Assembly: GCA_020744425.1 (NCBI GenBank)
Contig: JAGMUV010000002.1
Location: 1,532,501-1,596,500 of the forward strand
Reading direction: 5' to 3'
Source: Dactylonectria macrodidyma
Lineage: Eukaryota > Ascomycota > Sordariomycetes > Hypocreales > Nectriaceae
Length of the DNA stretch: 64,000 nucleotides
Numbering within the stretch: the stretch's first letter is position 1; each line of letters begins with the position of its first letter. The notes beneath the pieces are model-generated. The model saw only the letters and a program-made list of their open reading frames with translations, made no database searches and was not told the origin of the DNA. A program made the position numbers and the translations under genes. This document shows positions 45,772 to 60,376 of this stretch, one piece after another.

Positions 45772-48378
45772 ATGGATTCAGAAGACGGAGAACTGTTCAT
45801 AAAGGTATAGCCCATTCCCGCTCAGTGGCGATTCACTGCAGTCTGTCTTGCAACCTCGAGCCTAACGTGTGAATAGCAACTGGCTGGCTTTGTGCGGACC
45901 CACGAAAAGGCACTTGCCAACGCCCTCCAGTTTCAGCGCCGTGAAGTTCGACACAAGTCTTCGCAAAGCACTAGCGCTGCCACCATTACCCAAGCCTCGA
46001 CTTCACTCCCCGAACGTCCGGCTACCTCCTCCTCCACCTCGAGCTCCCTCGCTGCTGCCTTGTCCCTGGGCACGCTCAACTTCACCTCTCACAATGTCAA
46101 GTCCGCAAAGTTGGCTTTGACGCCTCACCACTTGTTCTACCTCCTCTCCAGATTCGAAGAGCTGAGCATCAATGTTGGCCCCATGAAAGTCCGCCTCGAG
46201 AACCTACACGACAGCTCCTCCTCAGCCAACTATGTCTCCTTCCTCAGCAACACCCAGCGATCGAGGAGCAAAGGCTCCGACATTGACTCTATACACTCCG
46301 TGTCGAGTATTCGAAGCGTCATGTCTGGCATGTCCGCGCTGTGGGCTAGCATCGGCATCGGCGCTAGCATCTCGGCCGCGCGAACCGAGCGTCAAAAGGC
46401 TGCTCTTCAGGCAGATATGAAGTACCTCTACTCGGCCTTCACCAAGATCCCCTGTCTGAAGTTAGCACCCGACTGGCGTGCGCGCCTTATTCGCGGTTAC
46501 GAGGAGTTTCCTTTTGACTCTGCAGTTCCTCTCTACGCCTTCAAGAATCTACAGGCTCTCGAGGTTAACAGCATCGACTTCCGGCAATTCTTTGGCTGGG
46601 ATCGCCTTGCTGATCAGCTGCGATCGCTCACCCTGAAGCGTGCTGGCATTGAAGACCCTGCGGACATGTTGATCGATATCGTCCTGGACGACATGGACAA
46701 GAGACGCCGGCGGACTTCAAAGTCTCAGTCATCGCCGACGAACGCGTGGCCAGGCAGCAGCAGTCCACGGAGGAGTGGTGGGCACAGCCATCCAGAACTG
46801 CACCGTGCAGCCTCTGCACCCAGTTCACCTGACCCTCGCGTCTCTGGCGAGTTGCACATTGGCTCCATGACTCCGAGTGAGCATGCCGTCGAAGATAGTA
46901 GCAGACGAACATCTATCGGAAGAGACGATGTCGATGATTTACCTAACTCACCGAGGAAGTCGGGTCGGCCCCGCAGCAACTCTCCTTCGCGACCTAGCAG
47001 CTCTCGAACGCAGTCTCATCCTGTGCGTGGACACCACCGCATGAGACGATCGGGATCTGGAAGTTCGAACTCGAGTCTCTCAGACTCCTGGAGTCATCAC
47101 CACCACGCTCGAGGAAGTTCTGGAAACCTCCTGGCTATGGGCATTCTCCCTGCCTCCAAGTGGCGCTTCTTGAGGCATCTCAGCTTGGCGGACAATTCAA
47201 TGCACACAATCTCCCCTGCCAGTCTCGCTCCCCTCTCCAACACGCTTTACTCTCTCGACCTCTCTTCCAACCTCTTCAGCCAGATCCCAGACAGTCTGGC
47301 AAGTCTCACTGCGCTCCGTGCTCTTAACTTGTCACATTGCATGATCGACTCTCTCCAGTCGTTGACTCGCAACCCCCTCCCCGCCATCACCGCTCTCAAC
47401 CTTCGGGCCAACAGGCTGCAGTGCCTCGCCGGCATTGAGAAGCTGTTTCCCCTAGAGCGCCTGGATTTACGAGACAACCGCTTGGTTGACCCTATGGAGC
47501 TTGCGAGGTTGACGGGTATTCCTGAAATCCGTGAGATCTATGTGGAGGGTAACCCCTTCACCCGCACCCACAAGGACTACCGTGTGACTATTTTCAACCT
47601 GTTCCGAAAGACTCCTGGCTATACCGAGGACGTTATCATCGATGGCAGTGCTCCTAGTTACGCCGAGAGGCGCCAGCTGGTGGATCGCCCTCCCATCCCT
47701 GAATCTGTTCCAGTCGTGAAACCCACAGCCCCAGATGTCCCCACGGTTGACGTGAGCAAGCCTGCAATCGTCTACAACGCCCCCAGAGAGCCCACAGTGC
47801 TCCGCAAAGAGAGACCTACCCCCAAGGCAGTCATGAGCGAGATCAACACGACCGCGACTCGTCGTCGAAAGACCCCGAAGCGTCGCATTGTCGACCTTGC
47901 CACCAACGACACCCTCCCTTCACCTACTGCTGTGGATCTACGTGCCAGCAGGCCAATCATCAGACCCGCCAAACTCCCCCTCACCACTGATGGCAATTAC
48001 CGCATCTCCCATCAACCCGAGTCTCAACTGCTACCACCTGTAGAACTGTCGACCAACTCCAGCGGTAGCTTCTCCAGCTCACCGGAAGTCCCTCGGATCG
48101 ACACCAGCGTTGTTCCCGATATCTCGTCCGTGTTTCAATCAAATGATAGCCAGGGCTGGGATGCCAGTGGAGAGATCTACCGGCAAAAGATTGAAGCCTT
48201 GCGGGACAAGGTCGGGAACGACTACCTTTCTGTTCTGAGTGAGGAGAGTTGGACCCCCAATGGCCCACCAGACTTCTCTCAGTCTAGCCTCATATCTGCA
48301 GCCGCTATCCGGGCGGCTCATTCTTCTCATCACACGCTGCCTACTCAGGCTATTCATAGTGGTCGAACACTCGGTTAA
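45772..48378 (+). CDS. Leucine-rich-repeat protein, STK11IP-like N-terminus
   Basis: Protein of about 844 residues from a tiny first exon (45772-45804, MDSEDGELFIK) and a long second exon (45877-48378). The N-terminal third is a conserved-looking globular region (LVPLYAF-type segments, then FKNLQALEVNSIDFRQFFGW) reminiscent of the animal LKB1-interacting protein STK11IP and related plant LRR proteins. A long Ser/Arg/His-rich disordered stretch follows (about 280-430). Residues about 432-590 hold five or so leucine-rich repeats (LSLADNSMH, LDLSSNLFSQIP, LNLSHCMID, LNLRANRLQ, LDLRDNRLVD) closed by a cap with VEGNPFTRTHKDYR. The rest is disordered with basic patches. LRRs suggest protein binding; partner and pathway are unknown. 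Upstream lies a long CT-rich leader. Confidence 0.9.
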
Positions 48379-51355
48379 CTACCACGCTCGAAGACCTTTC
48401 AAGCCCTAATCGGAGCGGAGGATGATGATTCCCAATGATACCCAGATACCCATCTGTTGTAGGATCCTATGGATCCCGCAGCATGATTCGCGCTTATCCT
48501 TCTTCGACCGGCTTGTTCCAGGAGAGTCGAGCCTAGCATTAGGTCGACTTGTTTTACGCTACTGGATTTTTAAGATTGTTTTCTTTTCTTTTTTGAATGA
48601 TATCACGGTGCATAGCGAACACGGAGTTTAGGGCAAGAGGATCATTGTGCATCTTTTTTCTGACGTGCATTACCATCATCATTGGATATTGCTTCACTTC
48701 ATTCCTCCCCAGACCACCAAGTCATGTTTTTTTTCTTCTCTTTCGCATCACTCATGCGATTTGGCATATTAGATCATGTCTAGAAGTGTGTTTGGAATAC
48801 TCAGCAAGACGGGATCTTGTCTGAGAGGCATGGTCTCGTTCAGCGGACGTTGATGTTTTTACTTGGTTACTTTCTCACGTCGTGCCTTTAGGAAGGCCGA
48901 TGCATTTTGGCTGTTGAATTTGGAAACGGAGTTTGGGAGCAAAGGTTGGGGACTCACTGGTTGACTTGGAAGTTCTTTCGTACGGCTGGTACTTGTTTGG
49001 CATAGCCCGGAAGAAAAAATTCTCCCTTTTGAGTGCATTACAGTTGGTGGGCTTAAGGAAGACGAGGTGGAGGAGAGTGTAATACATGATTGTCGCGGAT
49101 TTGTTCAACTTGATATCTCCAGCATTGCTTGTGATGGTTGATGATGAATTACATGTCAATGCACCGTACGGGCTTGAATGCCGCTGGCTATCCATGCAAC
49201 CCCTGCCACAAGTGCTCTCTCTCAATTACTATTCTATGTCATGGCGCTTGGCGTTTCCGTTCGGATCTTTGGAGGAATGACTTTGATCACGCATGTGGTC
49301 CGGCTCAGCCGCAAGCTGACGTGACTTGGTCAGCCATTGGATTAACTCGGCTGACCACATGGCTGATGCACATGGCCATCCCTCATTCGTACAAGGCTTC
49401 ACTTGCTGGCATGGCGCGACCCCTCGGTAGGTACGGTGCTTTAGTTTAGGCTGTCTTTTGTCAGTAAGCAGCACGGAATGTCACAGCCTAGAAGAATTGG
49501 TATTCTATTTGGGGTGGCTGGGGTGGTGTCAGATGCGCGGTCGGTGGGATGGTTGGCCTGGGTACCTAAGGAAGAGGAAGTATTTGGTACGCCTAAGAAG
49601 GACGGATACATTGGGTTGCTTGATGGAATCGCAATTTCACTATTTACTCTGGGCGGATAGAAGCTACGCTGGAATGACTCGTTCATAGATGCAAAGTTTG
49701 AATAGCAGCACTTCTCTTCAATACGGCCTGCCCAGTAACTGACAACCACACGCTCTGGATGAGGCGTCGGCCCTCCGAATCAGCTTGATATCCGACATCT
49801 ACTAATTACAGCATGTGTCAGTCACCTCTCCAGCGGCGAATCTCAAGTTTTCACAACAAATTTTCCACTCTAGGTACTTGACTTCTCAACCACAACTGCA
49901 ACTGCAACTGCAACTGGAACTGCAACCACCCCAGGGGTTCTAACCGGCTACAGACGACTTCTGGAGAAACCTGCCACCTTTGGCTGAGTGGGGCTTCCCT
50001 GTCAACAGATTCGGAGAGTCGGAGAGTCGGAGGTTGGTGGTTCCTCGGCCGGGGCGCGGCGCGGGCATCGATGCAAGCCCCTCGGCTCTAGTGACAGGGA
50101 ACAGCATCATCGTCCCACACAATCCACTAGGCGGCTCTCTGGGCCTCCGGGTCTCCTAGATCTGGGCCAGATCTGGATGGCCCTTTTTTCTGGCCATCTT
50201 GCATGAGACCCGATGGTGTTGGCGTCGCACTTTTGGCGTCGCGCGCTGTGTTTGCGACGGCCTGCTGATTGGTGTGGCGCGTGTGAGTTGTCAAGTGTCC
50301 ACCCCCTGGGGATGGTCATGGGCATTGGATTGGACGAGACGACATGGGGAAGGGGAACAAGTCAACGTGGGATCCATCTCAGGGGAGCGGCCTGTCGATT
50401 AGATCTGAAATACCCGGCGTAGATGTTGTCGATCGAAGAAATGCGAAGATGGAGAGGTATGGCCTATGCCCAATTTCAATTGCACCACCACCAGGAGACT
50501 CAGGGCCGATCGGTTTCGGCGCTGCGCCGAGAGAAGTCACCGACTTGTCTCATTCAACTTTTCTGTTACCCCCCACTGCGACAACTGATTTCCCCTCTTC
50601 AAACGGAATGACGACTTATCGCACCGGTTTCGCCAACTCCATTAATTCATGATATGCTGCGCAGCTTCTGGCGGTCGCAAACCTTTTTTTATTTTTATTT
50701 TATTTTTTAAAGCCGGCACAACTCAAGGGTCCTGTTCTCCACGGCAAGCTTTAACGCCGGACGGCAATATGACCCAGGGATGTTCACCTTGGCAGTAATT
50801 AATGCAAGAGTGCGTGGGCGACGGATCGCCAGTAGCCTCATGTTACAAAGAAACGTTGATGCTACCACAAAACTCACATGCCCATTTGCGAAAATTCCAT
50901 CGCCGTGGGCCAATTCTCCATTCCCCAGATGCAGCCTGTGCTAGCCCCCCATCTGAGCGTAGCCCAAAACTAGACTAGCGCCATCTCGCCGCTGACTAAA
51001 CCCCCTGACTACTCTGTCACGAATCGAGGTTCGATGGTCCGTGCGCCCCGACTTCACGCGTTGTCTGTTTTTCGCACGTCTTGCGCAGAGCCGCCGGCCG
51101 ACGTCACGCCTCCTCCTGATGCTGCCATCATCCATCAACCACTCGCCAGCGAGGCCTTCGTTCGACTCCTAACTTGGCTAGCACCGAGATAGAGCACGTA
51201 AAGTCCGTCTGACGGCTTCCAGATGACTGGAGTCCCCGCCAACCCCCGGACCGAGCTCTCGCGCCACCTCTCCTCGACGCGGTGTTTCAACCCGAACCCC
51301 CCTGCGCCAGCGAGCCTCCGATCCCCAACAAACATTGCCATCTGCTTCCTCCGAT
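48379..51355. other. Gene-free interval, 3.0 kb
   Basis: The interval lies between the LRR gene and NTO1. It starts with a T-rich 3' region and ends in the NTO1 promoter. No supported gene is seen. TACCTA-type hexamers occur near 49563 and 49872, and a hexanucleotide repeat at 49894-49923. Confidence 0.45.
49894..49923 (+). repeat. Hexanucleotide repeat (AACTGC)5
   Basis: Five adjacent hexamers AACTGC, the fourth reading AACTGG. Intergenic. Confidence 0.85.
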
Positions 51356-54300
51356 ATGGCTCCCACTTCTCCGACTCCCCGTAGGCCCCTCACGGCGAGG
51401 CGCCGTGGGCGTCCTCCAGGTTCGACCAACGCGGCGCGCGCCGCGAGACAGGCAGCCCTGGCCAGCGGCATCGCATCCGAACCGCCGCCCAAGAGGCGAC
51501 GATATGTGCCTGGTGGGCCCGGTGGAGGTGGCCGCTTTATCGAATCCGAATTCCTCGACAGTCCCGGCCTCGCCGGCCCTGCCACAATCTCAAGATCACG
51601 AAACGCCGCTCGGGAAGTCCTCAACGGAACCTCTCCATCCCTAATACCTCGCCGGGAGAGGGCCGCCCGAACACGAGCGACTACTACCGATGATGACCTC
51701 GAAGAAATGCATTGGGGGTCCGCGGCGGCGATGGCTGCTTCGGTGAAGCAGGCCGAAGATTACAAGCCCCGCGAGGAGCGAAGCTGGGAAGACTTCCATC
51801 CAAACCTTGATATTGAGGTGGCCTTCATTGTACTGCGCTCCGAAGATGTCGACGGCATCATCACAGAGGCTCCCGGTACCCCAATTGCCCAGACATTGGG
51901 CACGCCGATAAATGGGTCATCAACCCCTTCGAGGCAGCTCAACCCCGCATCTACCGGAAATACCCCGAACCCGCAAGGAAACGCGGACTCAAACATCATC
52001 GATAACCCCAACGGCACTCCATCTAGACGCCCTCGGCGGCCGACAAGGGATGTAGTTAGCTTCTATAGCAGCCGGCCGATAGATTTCGCCTTAACCCCCA
52101 AGACCCCAAAGATATTGCCCATACACAATCAAACACCAAAGGAGAAACTCGACTTGAAATTACCGTCATACCGAAAGACAAATCGGATTGAGCTCTTTGA
52201 AAGCAAGACCTTTGGACAGGCTCGCTATGTCGACAAGGCGATGAGCAACGTCGGCTATCAAGAAAGCGACCACTTCATTCGTCCGGATCAAACACTAATC
52301 AAGGCCTCGGATGGGAATGCCGAGGATGATGCGGATCAGTCCGAAGCTGCAAATGCCGAAGAGCATGTTTCTTCGACACGAATTGGCCGCGTCGAGTATG
52401 ATATGGACGAGCAAGATGACATGTGGCTTGAGCAATACAATGCGCAACGCAAGCAACATGAACTGGAAGAGATTACCCGTGAGGTATTTGAGATCACCAT
52501 GACCAAAATCGAGAAGGAATGGCACGCTCTAGAGAAGAGAATCCCCAAGCCCAACCCCAAACCTCCGCAAACGCATCGCCCGCGATCCAGCTCCGCTGCA
52601 GCCGTGAATGGCGAACCGCAGGTAGGAGAAGAGCCCGATTCCAAGTGCGCAATTTGCGACGACGGAGACTGCGAAAACACCAACGCCATCGTTTTCTGCG
52701 ATGGGTGCAACCTGGCCGTCCATCAAGAATGCTATGGCGTGCCGTTTATTCCCGAGGGTCAATGGCTGTGCCGAAAGTGTCAGCTTTGTGGCCGTGGGGT
52801 TCCGGTAAGCATACTAGCTCACTGAACAGACTCAATCATGACCCAGCTAACTTGCCATCCTAGACTTGCATTTTTTGCCCCAACACTGATGGCGCGTTCA
52901 AGCAAACCAACTCCTCTAAATGGGCGCACCTACTCTGCGCCATGTGGATCCCCGAAGTGTCCCTGGGTAACCACACCTTCATGGAGCCTGTCATGGACGT
53001 AGAAAAGGTCCCCAAAAGTCGGTGGAAGCTAACTTGCTACATTTGTCGACAACGCATGGGAGCCTGCATCCAGTGTAGTAACAAGAATTGTTACCAGGCC
53101 TTCCATGTGACCTGTGCCCGGAGGTCTCGACTCTTCCTCAAAATGAAGACGAGTCAAGGCGCACTGGCTGTGTTAGACGGCGGCATGGTGCTCAAGGCCT
53201 TTTGCGACAAGCACTGCCCTACTGATTACGCACACGAGAACGGAGTACACCAAGCCACTAAGACGGCAAAGAAGTTCTACAAGAGAACCATGAGGGGTCG
53301 TATCTGGGCGGACAACCACCTTGTGGCCAATGCCATTGCTGCGCAGCATCGCAACGCCATCACAGACCACCCACCCGATGAGTCTCAGATGACCGGCGCA
53401 AAGAACTCTGCAGTGCTGGGTGGTGACAAGAAGAAGGGCCAAACCCCAAAGAATCTTTGGAAACTACCATCCGGGGCTCCAATCATTCCTCAGGCTGTAT
53501 TCGAGATTGTCGAGGCATCCATCCAGCGATTCCCTTTCCGCAAGCGAAAGGATTATCTTAGCGAAGCCTGTCGCTATTGGACGCTGAAGCGAGAGGCCCG
53601 GCGAGGTGCTGCACTATTGAAGCGCCTCCAGCTCCAGATGGAGTCGTTCTCGTCCATGGAATTGACTAGGCGTGATTTTGCTGCGATGGGCCCAAGCGGG
53701 AAGACGAGATTGGCCCGGCGCATTCATTTCGCTCAAAGCCTGATCCACGATCTGGAACAACTCAAGACCCTTTCAGACGAACTTGTCGAACGGGAGCAGT
53801 TGAAGGTTGACGCGGGTGACCTTGAACAAGAGTTTGTGGATGAATGCTACTTTCCAGTAGCGAAGCTACTCTCACCCGCAATCGAGAGGGCGATAACGTG
53901 AGGAATCTGCGCATAGTGTCGCTACAGTTCATCGCTAACTTGTTATAGACTGGATAAGAATGTCTTCAATGACGGGCTGGAAATGTTACAAGACCGTGTG
54001 GAAACTAGGTTTTACGTGACAGGGCTCACATTTGCAGCAGATCTCTGTGATATTATCAAGACAGGCATCATCACTCCCCCACCCGAGCCTCATTTCGAGG
54101 TCATTGATGCTTCTCTGAATAAAAATCCGTTTTCGGATATTCGGGAACGTCGCAAACTGGGGAAACGTATCTTGAAGGCAGTCCAGCCCTATCTAGAGAC
54201 GGCCCTACGTGTCGAGTCGGAGATATCACAAAAGCCTTTGGACAGTCTTCAGAAAGAGCTGGAGACGATGCTGGACGACAGTGTGGAGATTGGGCGACCT

Positions 54301-54984
54301 ACTATTGTCCCAAGCCACGAGCAGCTAACTGAGGAGGCTGATGATACCATCATGGTGGACGCCTCTCAAGCATTGCAGATCACTGTCAAGGGATCCCTCT
54401 CAGAAGAGGATGGGGAGGCGCAGGCATTGCAAATCACCGTCAAGGGAACCCCGTCAGAAGAGGACGGGGATGCAATGGACACGGCTGAAGACGGCGACGA
54501 GGAAGGTGGAAACATAGAAGTCAACACCTCGGGTTTAGGGATCATCGACGAAGAGGACAGCAAGGAAGCGCTTCTCAATGGTGTCAAATCTTCTGACACG
54601 CCCCCGGACACAGATGGGTATGTCTCCAGACCTCGACCAGCGCAATCAGGTCCACCAACACCTCCACAGTCCAACGGAAGTCTCGGCCTAGACCCAGTGG
54701 ATCCCCTTACCGATGGAGGAGTCCTCTGGTACCTTAAAGGTCACGAGCCACGGGGGACGTCGGTTCTTGGCGAGCACTGGGCTGGGCGTGATGCCGTGCG
54801 GATGCTGAGTGAGGATCTGACAGATATGGACGACGAGGAACTGAAGGGGCTAGGAATGGACGTAGACCACGGAGTTTCGTCGGTCACGGTGGAGGTAGAC
54901 GAGCATGTGGATGCAGCAACTACAACTACAAAGACAAAGGCCACCAAGGTGAAGAAGCGGAGAACCTCGACACGAAGACGGTGA
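51356..54984 (+). CDS. NTO1: NTO1-like PHD finger subunit of NuA3
   Basis: Scaffold of the NuA3 histone H3 acetyltransferase complex, related to animal BRPF1-3 and JADE; reads histone tails in the nucleus. Three exons (51356-52804, 52864-53897 and 53949-54984) give about 1,172 residues. The N-terminus is basic with an AT-hook-like RRRGRPPGS. A conserved EPC-like block follows (LPSYRKTNRIELFESKTFG). The first PHD finger begins at C431 (CAICDDGDCENTNAIVFCDGC). A zinc knuckle and an extended second PHD complete the PHD-knuckle-PHD module (CIFCPNTDGAFK, WAHLLCAMWIPEV, CYICRQRMGACIQC, AFHVTCARR). Further on, VFNDGLEMLQ to FAADLCDIIKTGI looks like a decayed bromodomain. The acidic C-terminus contains a 54-base in-frame duplication and ends in a basic tail. 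The first ATG in frame is 51356. Confidence 0.94.
54367..54474 (+). repeat. 54-base in-frame tandem duplication in NTO1
   Basis: Two adjacent 18-codon units (54367-54420 and 54421-54474) encode QALQITVKGSLSEEDGEA and QALQITVKGTPSEEDGDA. Several differences are silent, so the copies have aged under apparent protein constraint. Confidence 0.88.
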
Positions 54985-57900
54985 GCATATGGTTAGCCAC
55001 GAGACAGGCGAAGAGGATGTACCACTACGGGACTAAGGATGGATTGCGGGAATTGCTCTTTTTTTTCTGGGGGATTTTGCCTGTTTTGGAATGATTCAAA
55101 ATCATAAACATGTGCACCATTCAGCTTGGCGTTGAAGGCAAGATGGGGATACTCAATTTTTCTAATTATCGGTATGGAACAGAGGGCGTCGAAGGGATGG
55201 ATGGAGAGTGATCAGGTGGATGCGGGGACAAGACGAAACGAGATAAATGTATGAACTTCTCAAAGCGTTTCTAGTTTCAATGCGACGGCCCCGTGGTCGG
55301 AGTCGAAGTTCTGTTTCAAGAGTAACAGTTGGAAGCAGACTGGGTGAGTATTATCCTTCGCACAATGTACGTTAGTTCTGCCATGACAAGAGTGTCTTGC
55401 TAGGCCAATCTGCAATTCTGTCACAATAAGAAATTATGTTAGCAATTTGAATGAGGCTATGTGAACAAAGAGCCTTGTTCTCCTTCAACGTTCACGTACA
55501 CATTCATAACCTGCCAGTAACGCTTGACTCAAGTACCCAGGCTTCAGGGGGAGGAAGCACTACACCCCAGAAAGCATCAACTACTCTCTGCCATTATAGG
55601 TGATGGGAGGACATTAATCAAAGGTTGAATTAGCTACTTCAGGAAGCTTTTTCTAGTCTTATTTCACAGCTCCGTTATTGCTTATTCTATAGAGGAGAGA
55701 ATGAGTTTGGTTTTGGTGGCAGAGGCAATTAAAATTTGTGTGGTGTTTTTTCTTCCCCGGAGCCCAAATCAAAGTCTCCCAAGCTGGAAACTGGAGTCGG
55801 TGCTGCTTGGGGAAAATCATGGTCACGTGACTTATCTATCAGAAAGGGGAGCAGATGCACGATGACACAACTTTACGGGGTCCTGAGCTTTGAGGGGGAC
55901 GCTGACGGACTGTGACAGGCTTTCCGGAACGAAACCATGTCCATGGCGTGAGCACTTGGCTGCGTGTGGCGCTCTCTGGCGCAGTAGGCTTGATGCATGT
56001 GTGTTTGCTGGGCTCAAGTGGTCAAAGAGATGCAGGTTTAGAAAGATAGTGGTGGAGAAAAGGGGGGGAAGCTGGAGAGAAGCTTGGGGATTGGATCATA
56101 TCTAGGTGCGAGGTGCTAGGGAGGGAAGGTCAAAGAAACGAGGGGTTACGAAGCAGTCATAGAAGGTGGCAAGGTGAGGAGTGTGTACACATGCGCACGT
56201 AGCATCTGTTGGTCTCTGGTACGAGCCAAAATTCCGAGCGCTGCTAAAATGCTGAGCACTACTAAATGCGGACATCATGCTAGATGAGAGGGGCTTGAGG
56301 CGGCTTGAACCAGGGGACAGAATAGCTGGCCAAGCAATTCATTGGAGGAGAGACTGTGTCGAGGGTTGATTGAGTTTGAGGATATCAGCCCCCCCTTGGC
56401 TTTATGTTTTTGTGACCCTGAGTTTGCGGAATGACACAGGCCCGAGATGAAAATGAGAGATGATCAACGGAGGGGTGAGAGGGAAGAAAAATACTCCTGC
56501 GCCGTCGCCTGCGCTGCGTCGTGTTGCGTTGCGTGGTATTGCGTAGTGCTGCGTACTACGTAGTGTTGCGTACCTATCTAGCGTGGTGTAGCATGGCACT
56601 CGCTGTGTCCTTGTGTGGCAAAAGAGGTGGTGACCAGCAGCAGCAACAGCAGCAGCAGCAGCAGCAGAGGAGTGAGCGGGGAAAGACGATTACCGACGTA
56701 CGGCTTGCTCTGCGAGGGAAAGAGAGAGAGGCTTTGCTAGTTTGGTTTGGCGCTGGGCCATGACGAGGAGGAGTTGGTTGTCTCAACAAAGTTGGCCGCC
56801 AGCCAGGTCAGGGCTCGCACTCAAAAAGGTGACAGGATCACGGGAGATGCTAGACCGGGGGAGCGAAACTCGAAGCACGGGACACCAATTACCGTCCATG
56901 GTTCGGAATTTGCTTTGGTTGTGTGAGAGATGAGCCCAACAGCCGTATTCGGGGAGAAGCAGAGATTATGGCCATTTGAAGCCAGAACCTTTCAGTGTTC
57001 ACCCCTTGAGACAGAGAGGCTGAGCAAGGCCGAGGTGGGTGTGCTTTAAGCGCCGAGAAATCCAGGGCCGAGAATCAGGGAGAGAGGCGGAGGCAAGAAA
57101 AAAAAGCCAGCTAGAGAATATATGAATCTGGTGCTTGCTTCCTCTCGAGCCTCATGCAGTGGACGTTCATTTTGCACTTATCAATATCCAGAGCTCAGTT
57201 GATGGCCACGACGACTGAGGCTCTCAAATCAAGAATGGGAGGCCTACTTGTGATGGATGATGGCCTGGGAGCTGTGGTGGGTGGTGGGCTTGATTAGGTA
57301 GGAACCGTGGGGGTCGGTTCCAGCGGCGGGGTGCGCCGAGGCCCTGCTTCGCACAGGGGAGCCTCCAGGGGAATTTCCAGGGGCAAGTCCAGTGGAAAGG
57401 TCAGAGTATCGTATTCGATGACATGAACAGGCAGCATCGACGCAAGCCCAGGCCCTTAGCCGACCCGACGTTTTGCCCTCCCGCCGCCAAAATTGGCCCA
57501 GTCACCAGTGGCTTGATAAAGGAAAGGGAAGAAAAACACTAGGTACCTAAAAGAGGTGAGGTGAGGTGAGGTCCACTGGTACTGGTGGGTTACCCGCTAA
57601 ACCCATCTTTGCAGTGCTAGCTTTCAAGTCTTTCCAGTGGACTGCAGGAGCTTCAGCCTTCAGGGCGTCTCCGGGGGGTATGCAAGACGCCGCCACGACA
57701 GCGCCGCAGCCCCCTACCAAAAGGTACCTAAATTCGCTGACGCCAGAAACCCCGGCCGGCCTCGGGGTGAGTGAGCAGTGCCCGCCCTCTCTCCCTCCAT
57801 TCCATTTCTCATCTCCCTTTTACCAGAGAGAAAAAAATCCACTTCCCTTTCACTCTTCTCCATCTCCAACGAACCCGACGACGAGAACGAAACTTGACCC

Positions 57901-59084
57901 GTGTTTGCCCATCGCCAACACGCCCTGCGACGCCTACTGGCATCTCGAGAAACCCGCTGCCTCTTGCAAAAGACGCAAAAAAAGACGAACTCAAGCGAAG
58001 ACGAACCCCCGCGTCCGTCCCAAAGCCCCAAAGCCCCCGTGCTTCGACTCCAAATTCCTGATCGCGCCCGCGCCCGACCAGCCGCCCCAACAACAAGAAA
58101 CCCACCCGGCGAAGGAGCCACGAGGCCCATCCCCATCACCCCGTCCAGTGACCTGACGACCAAGGCTCTGAGCAGTCTGCCCTCACATATCATATCGAGT
58201 CTATCAGCAACAGGCTGCTACCGGCGACAAAGCGTCTACTATTCGACGCTTCCACCTTTTTTTTTTTGTCTAAACAGCCTTCCCGCGACGACAAACACGC
58301 ACGCTAGCACGCACGACTCCCCCGCTGCTGGCTGACGCTGTTTTTTTTTTCCCTATCCCTCCCCCCTCTCTCTCCCATCTGACGCCTGCTTCTGCCGCCC
58401 TCTTCTGGGACCCGCGGACAGCTATCAACAAGCACCCGGTGGCCCACCGAGGCAACCCCCGACGACGATCTGATCTGACTCCTCGACTACCACGATCCCC
58501 TCGTGCGTATTTTTGACGACCCAGAGACAACATCTGCTATTTGCTGTTTGTCTGCCGCTTTCGCTATCTGAGAGCCGTCAAAGCGACGTGATCACTTCAG
58601 GTAAGTTTCGTGTGTCTGTGCCTGTCAGTCTCGCCTGTGTTGTGCATGCCCGCGACCGCCGCGTCGCTGCCACCCTCCCCTCTCACCTCCTCCCGCCCTG
58701 TGCCCGATGCACGTTCCTCCCGCCATCAACTCCTAATTATCTCTTCTTCTGCACATCGCTGCTGTCCCAAAAGTGTCCGCTTCTCCAACCGCTTGTGGTT
58801 TTTGGGGCTTTTCCCCCCAGCCGCGATTCTACGGGCCTCTGCGACATTATTCCTCTGTTATTTCTCTTCTGCCTGTTACCTGTTGCCGCCTCGTTTTCTG
58901 TGTGCCACCGGCTGACTCGGCCAAGATTTTACGAAGTGCATCGGCTTGCCGTATCGGCCACACATCTGACGAGCCTCCCCCACAATCTGATTGACCAGCT
59001 ACTCCTCCTGCTGTTCTCTCCCTCCGCCCCGCGATCTCCCTCTCGACTCTTGCGAGCCCGCTCTCGCCGGCACAATCTTCCAAA
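54985..59084. other. Gene-free interval and PP1 leader, 4.1 kb
   Basis: No supported gene is seen. It contains a CAG tract (56635-56667), an irregular TGCGT-rich stretch (56510-56572), a GAGGT repeat near 57553-57572, and TACCTA-type hexamers near 57544 and 57724. From about 57770 the plus strand is strongly pyrimidine-rich, typical of a fungal leader. A perfect CAG|GTAAGT donor at 58601 probably opens a 5' UTR intron of the PP1 gene; its acceptor is not clear. Confidence 0.45.
56635..56667 (+). repeat. CAG trinucleotide tract, 11 units
   Basis: Ten CAG and one CAA triplet in intergenic DNA. It would encode polyglutamine in one frame, but the surrounding frame is not gene-like. Confidence 0.9.

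Positions 59085-60376
<1,292 letters not shown>

Noticed and set aside
49981..50060. tRNA-like box A (TGGCTGAGTGG)
   Set aside because: No matching box B (GGTTCGANNCC) or acceptor-stem pairing was found downstream.
57566..58335. Overlapping open frames in the PP1 leader
   Set aside because: Pyrimidine-rich untranslated sequence naturally lacks stops; the implied peptides are Pro/Ser-rich without domain.
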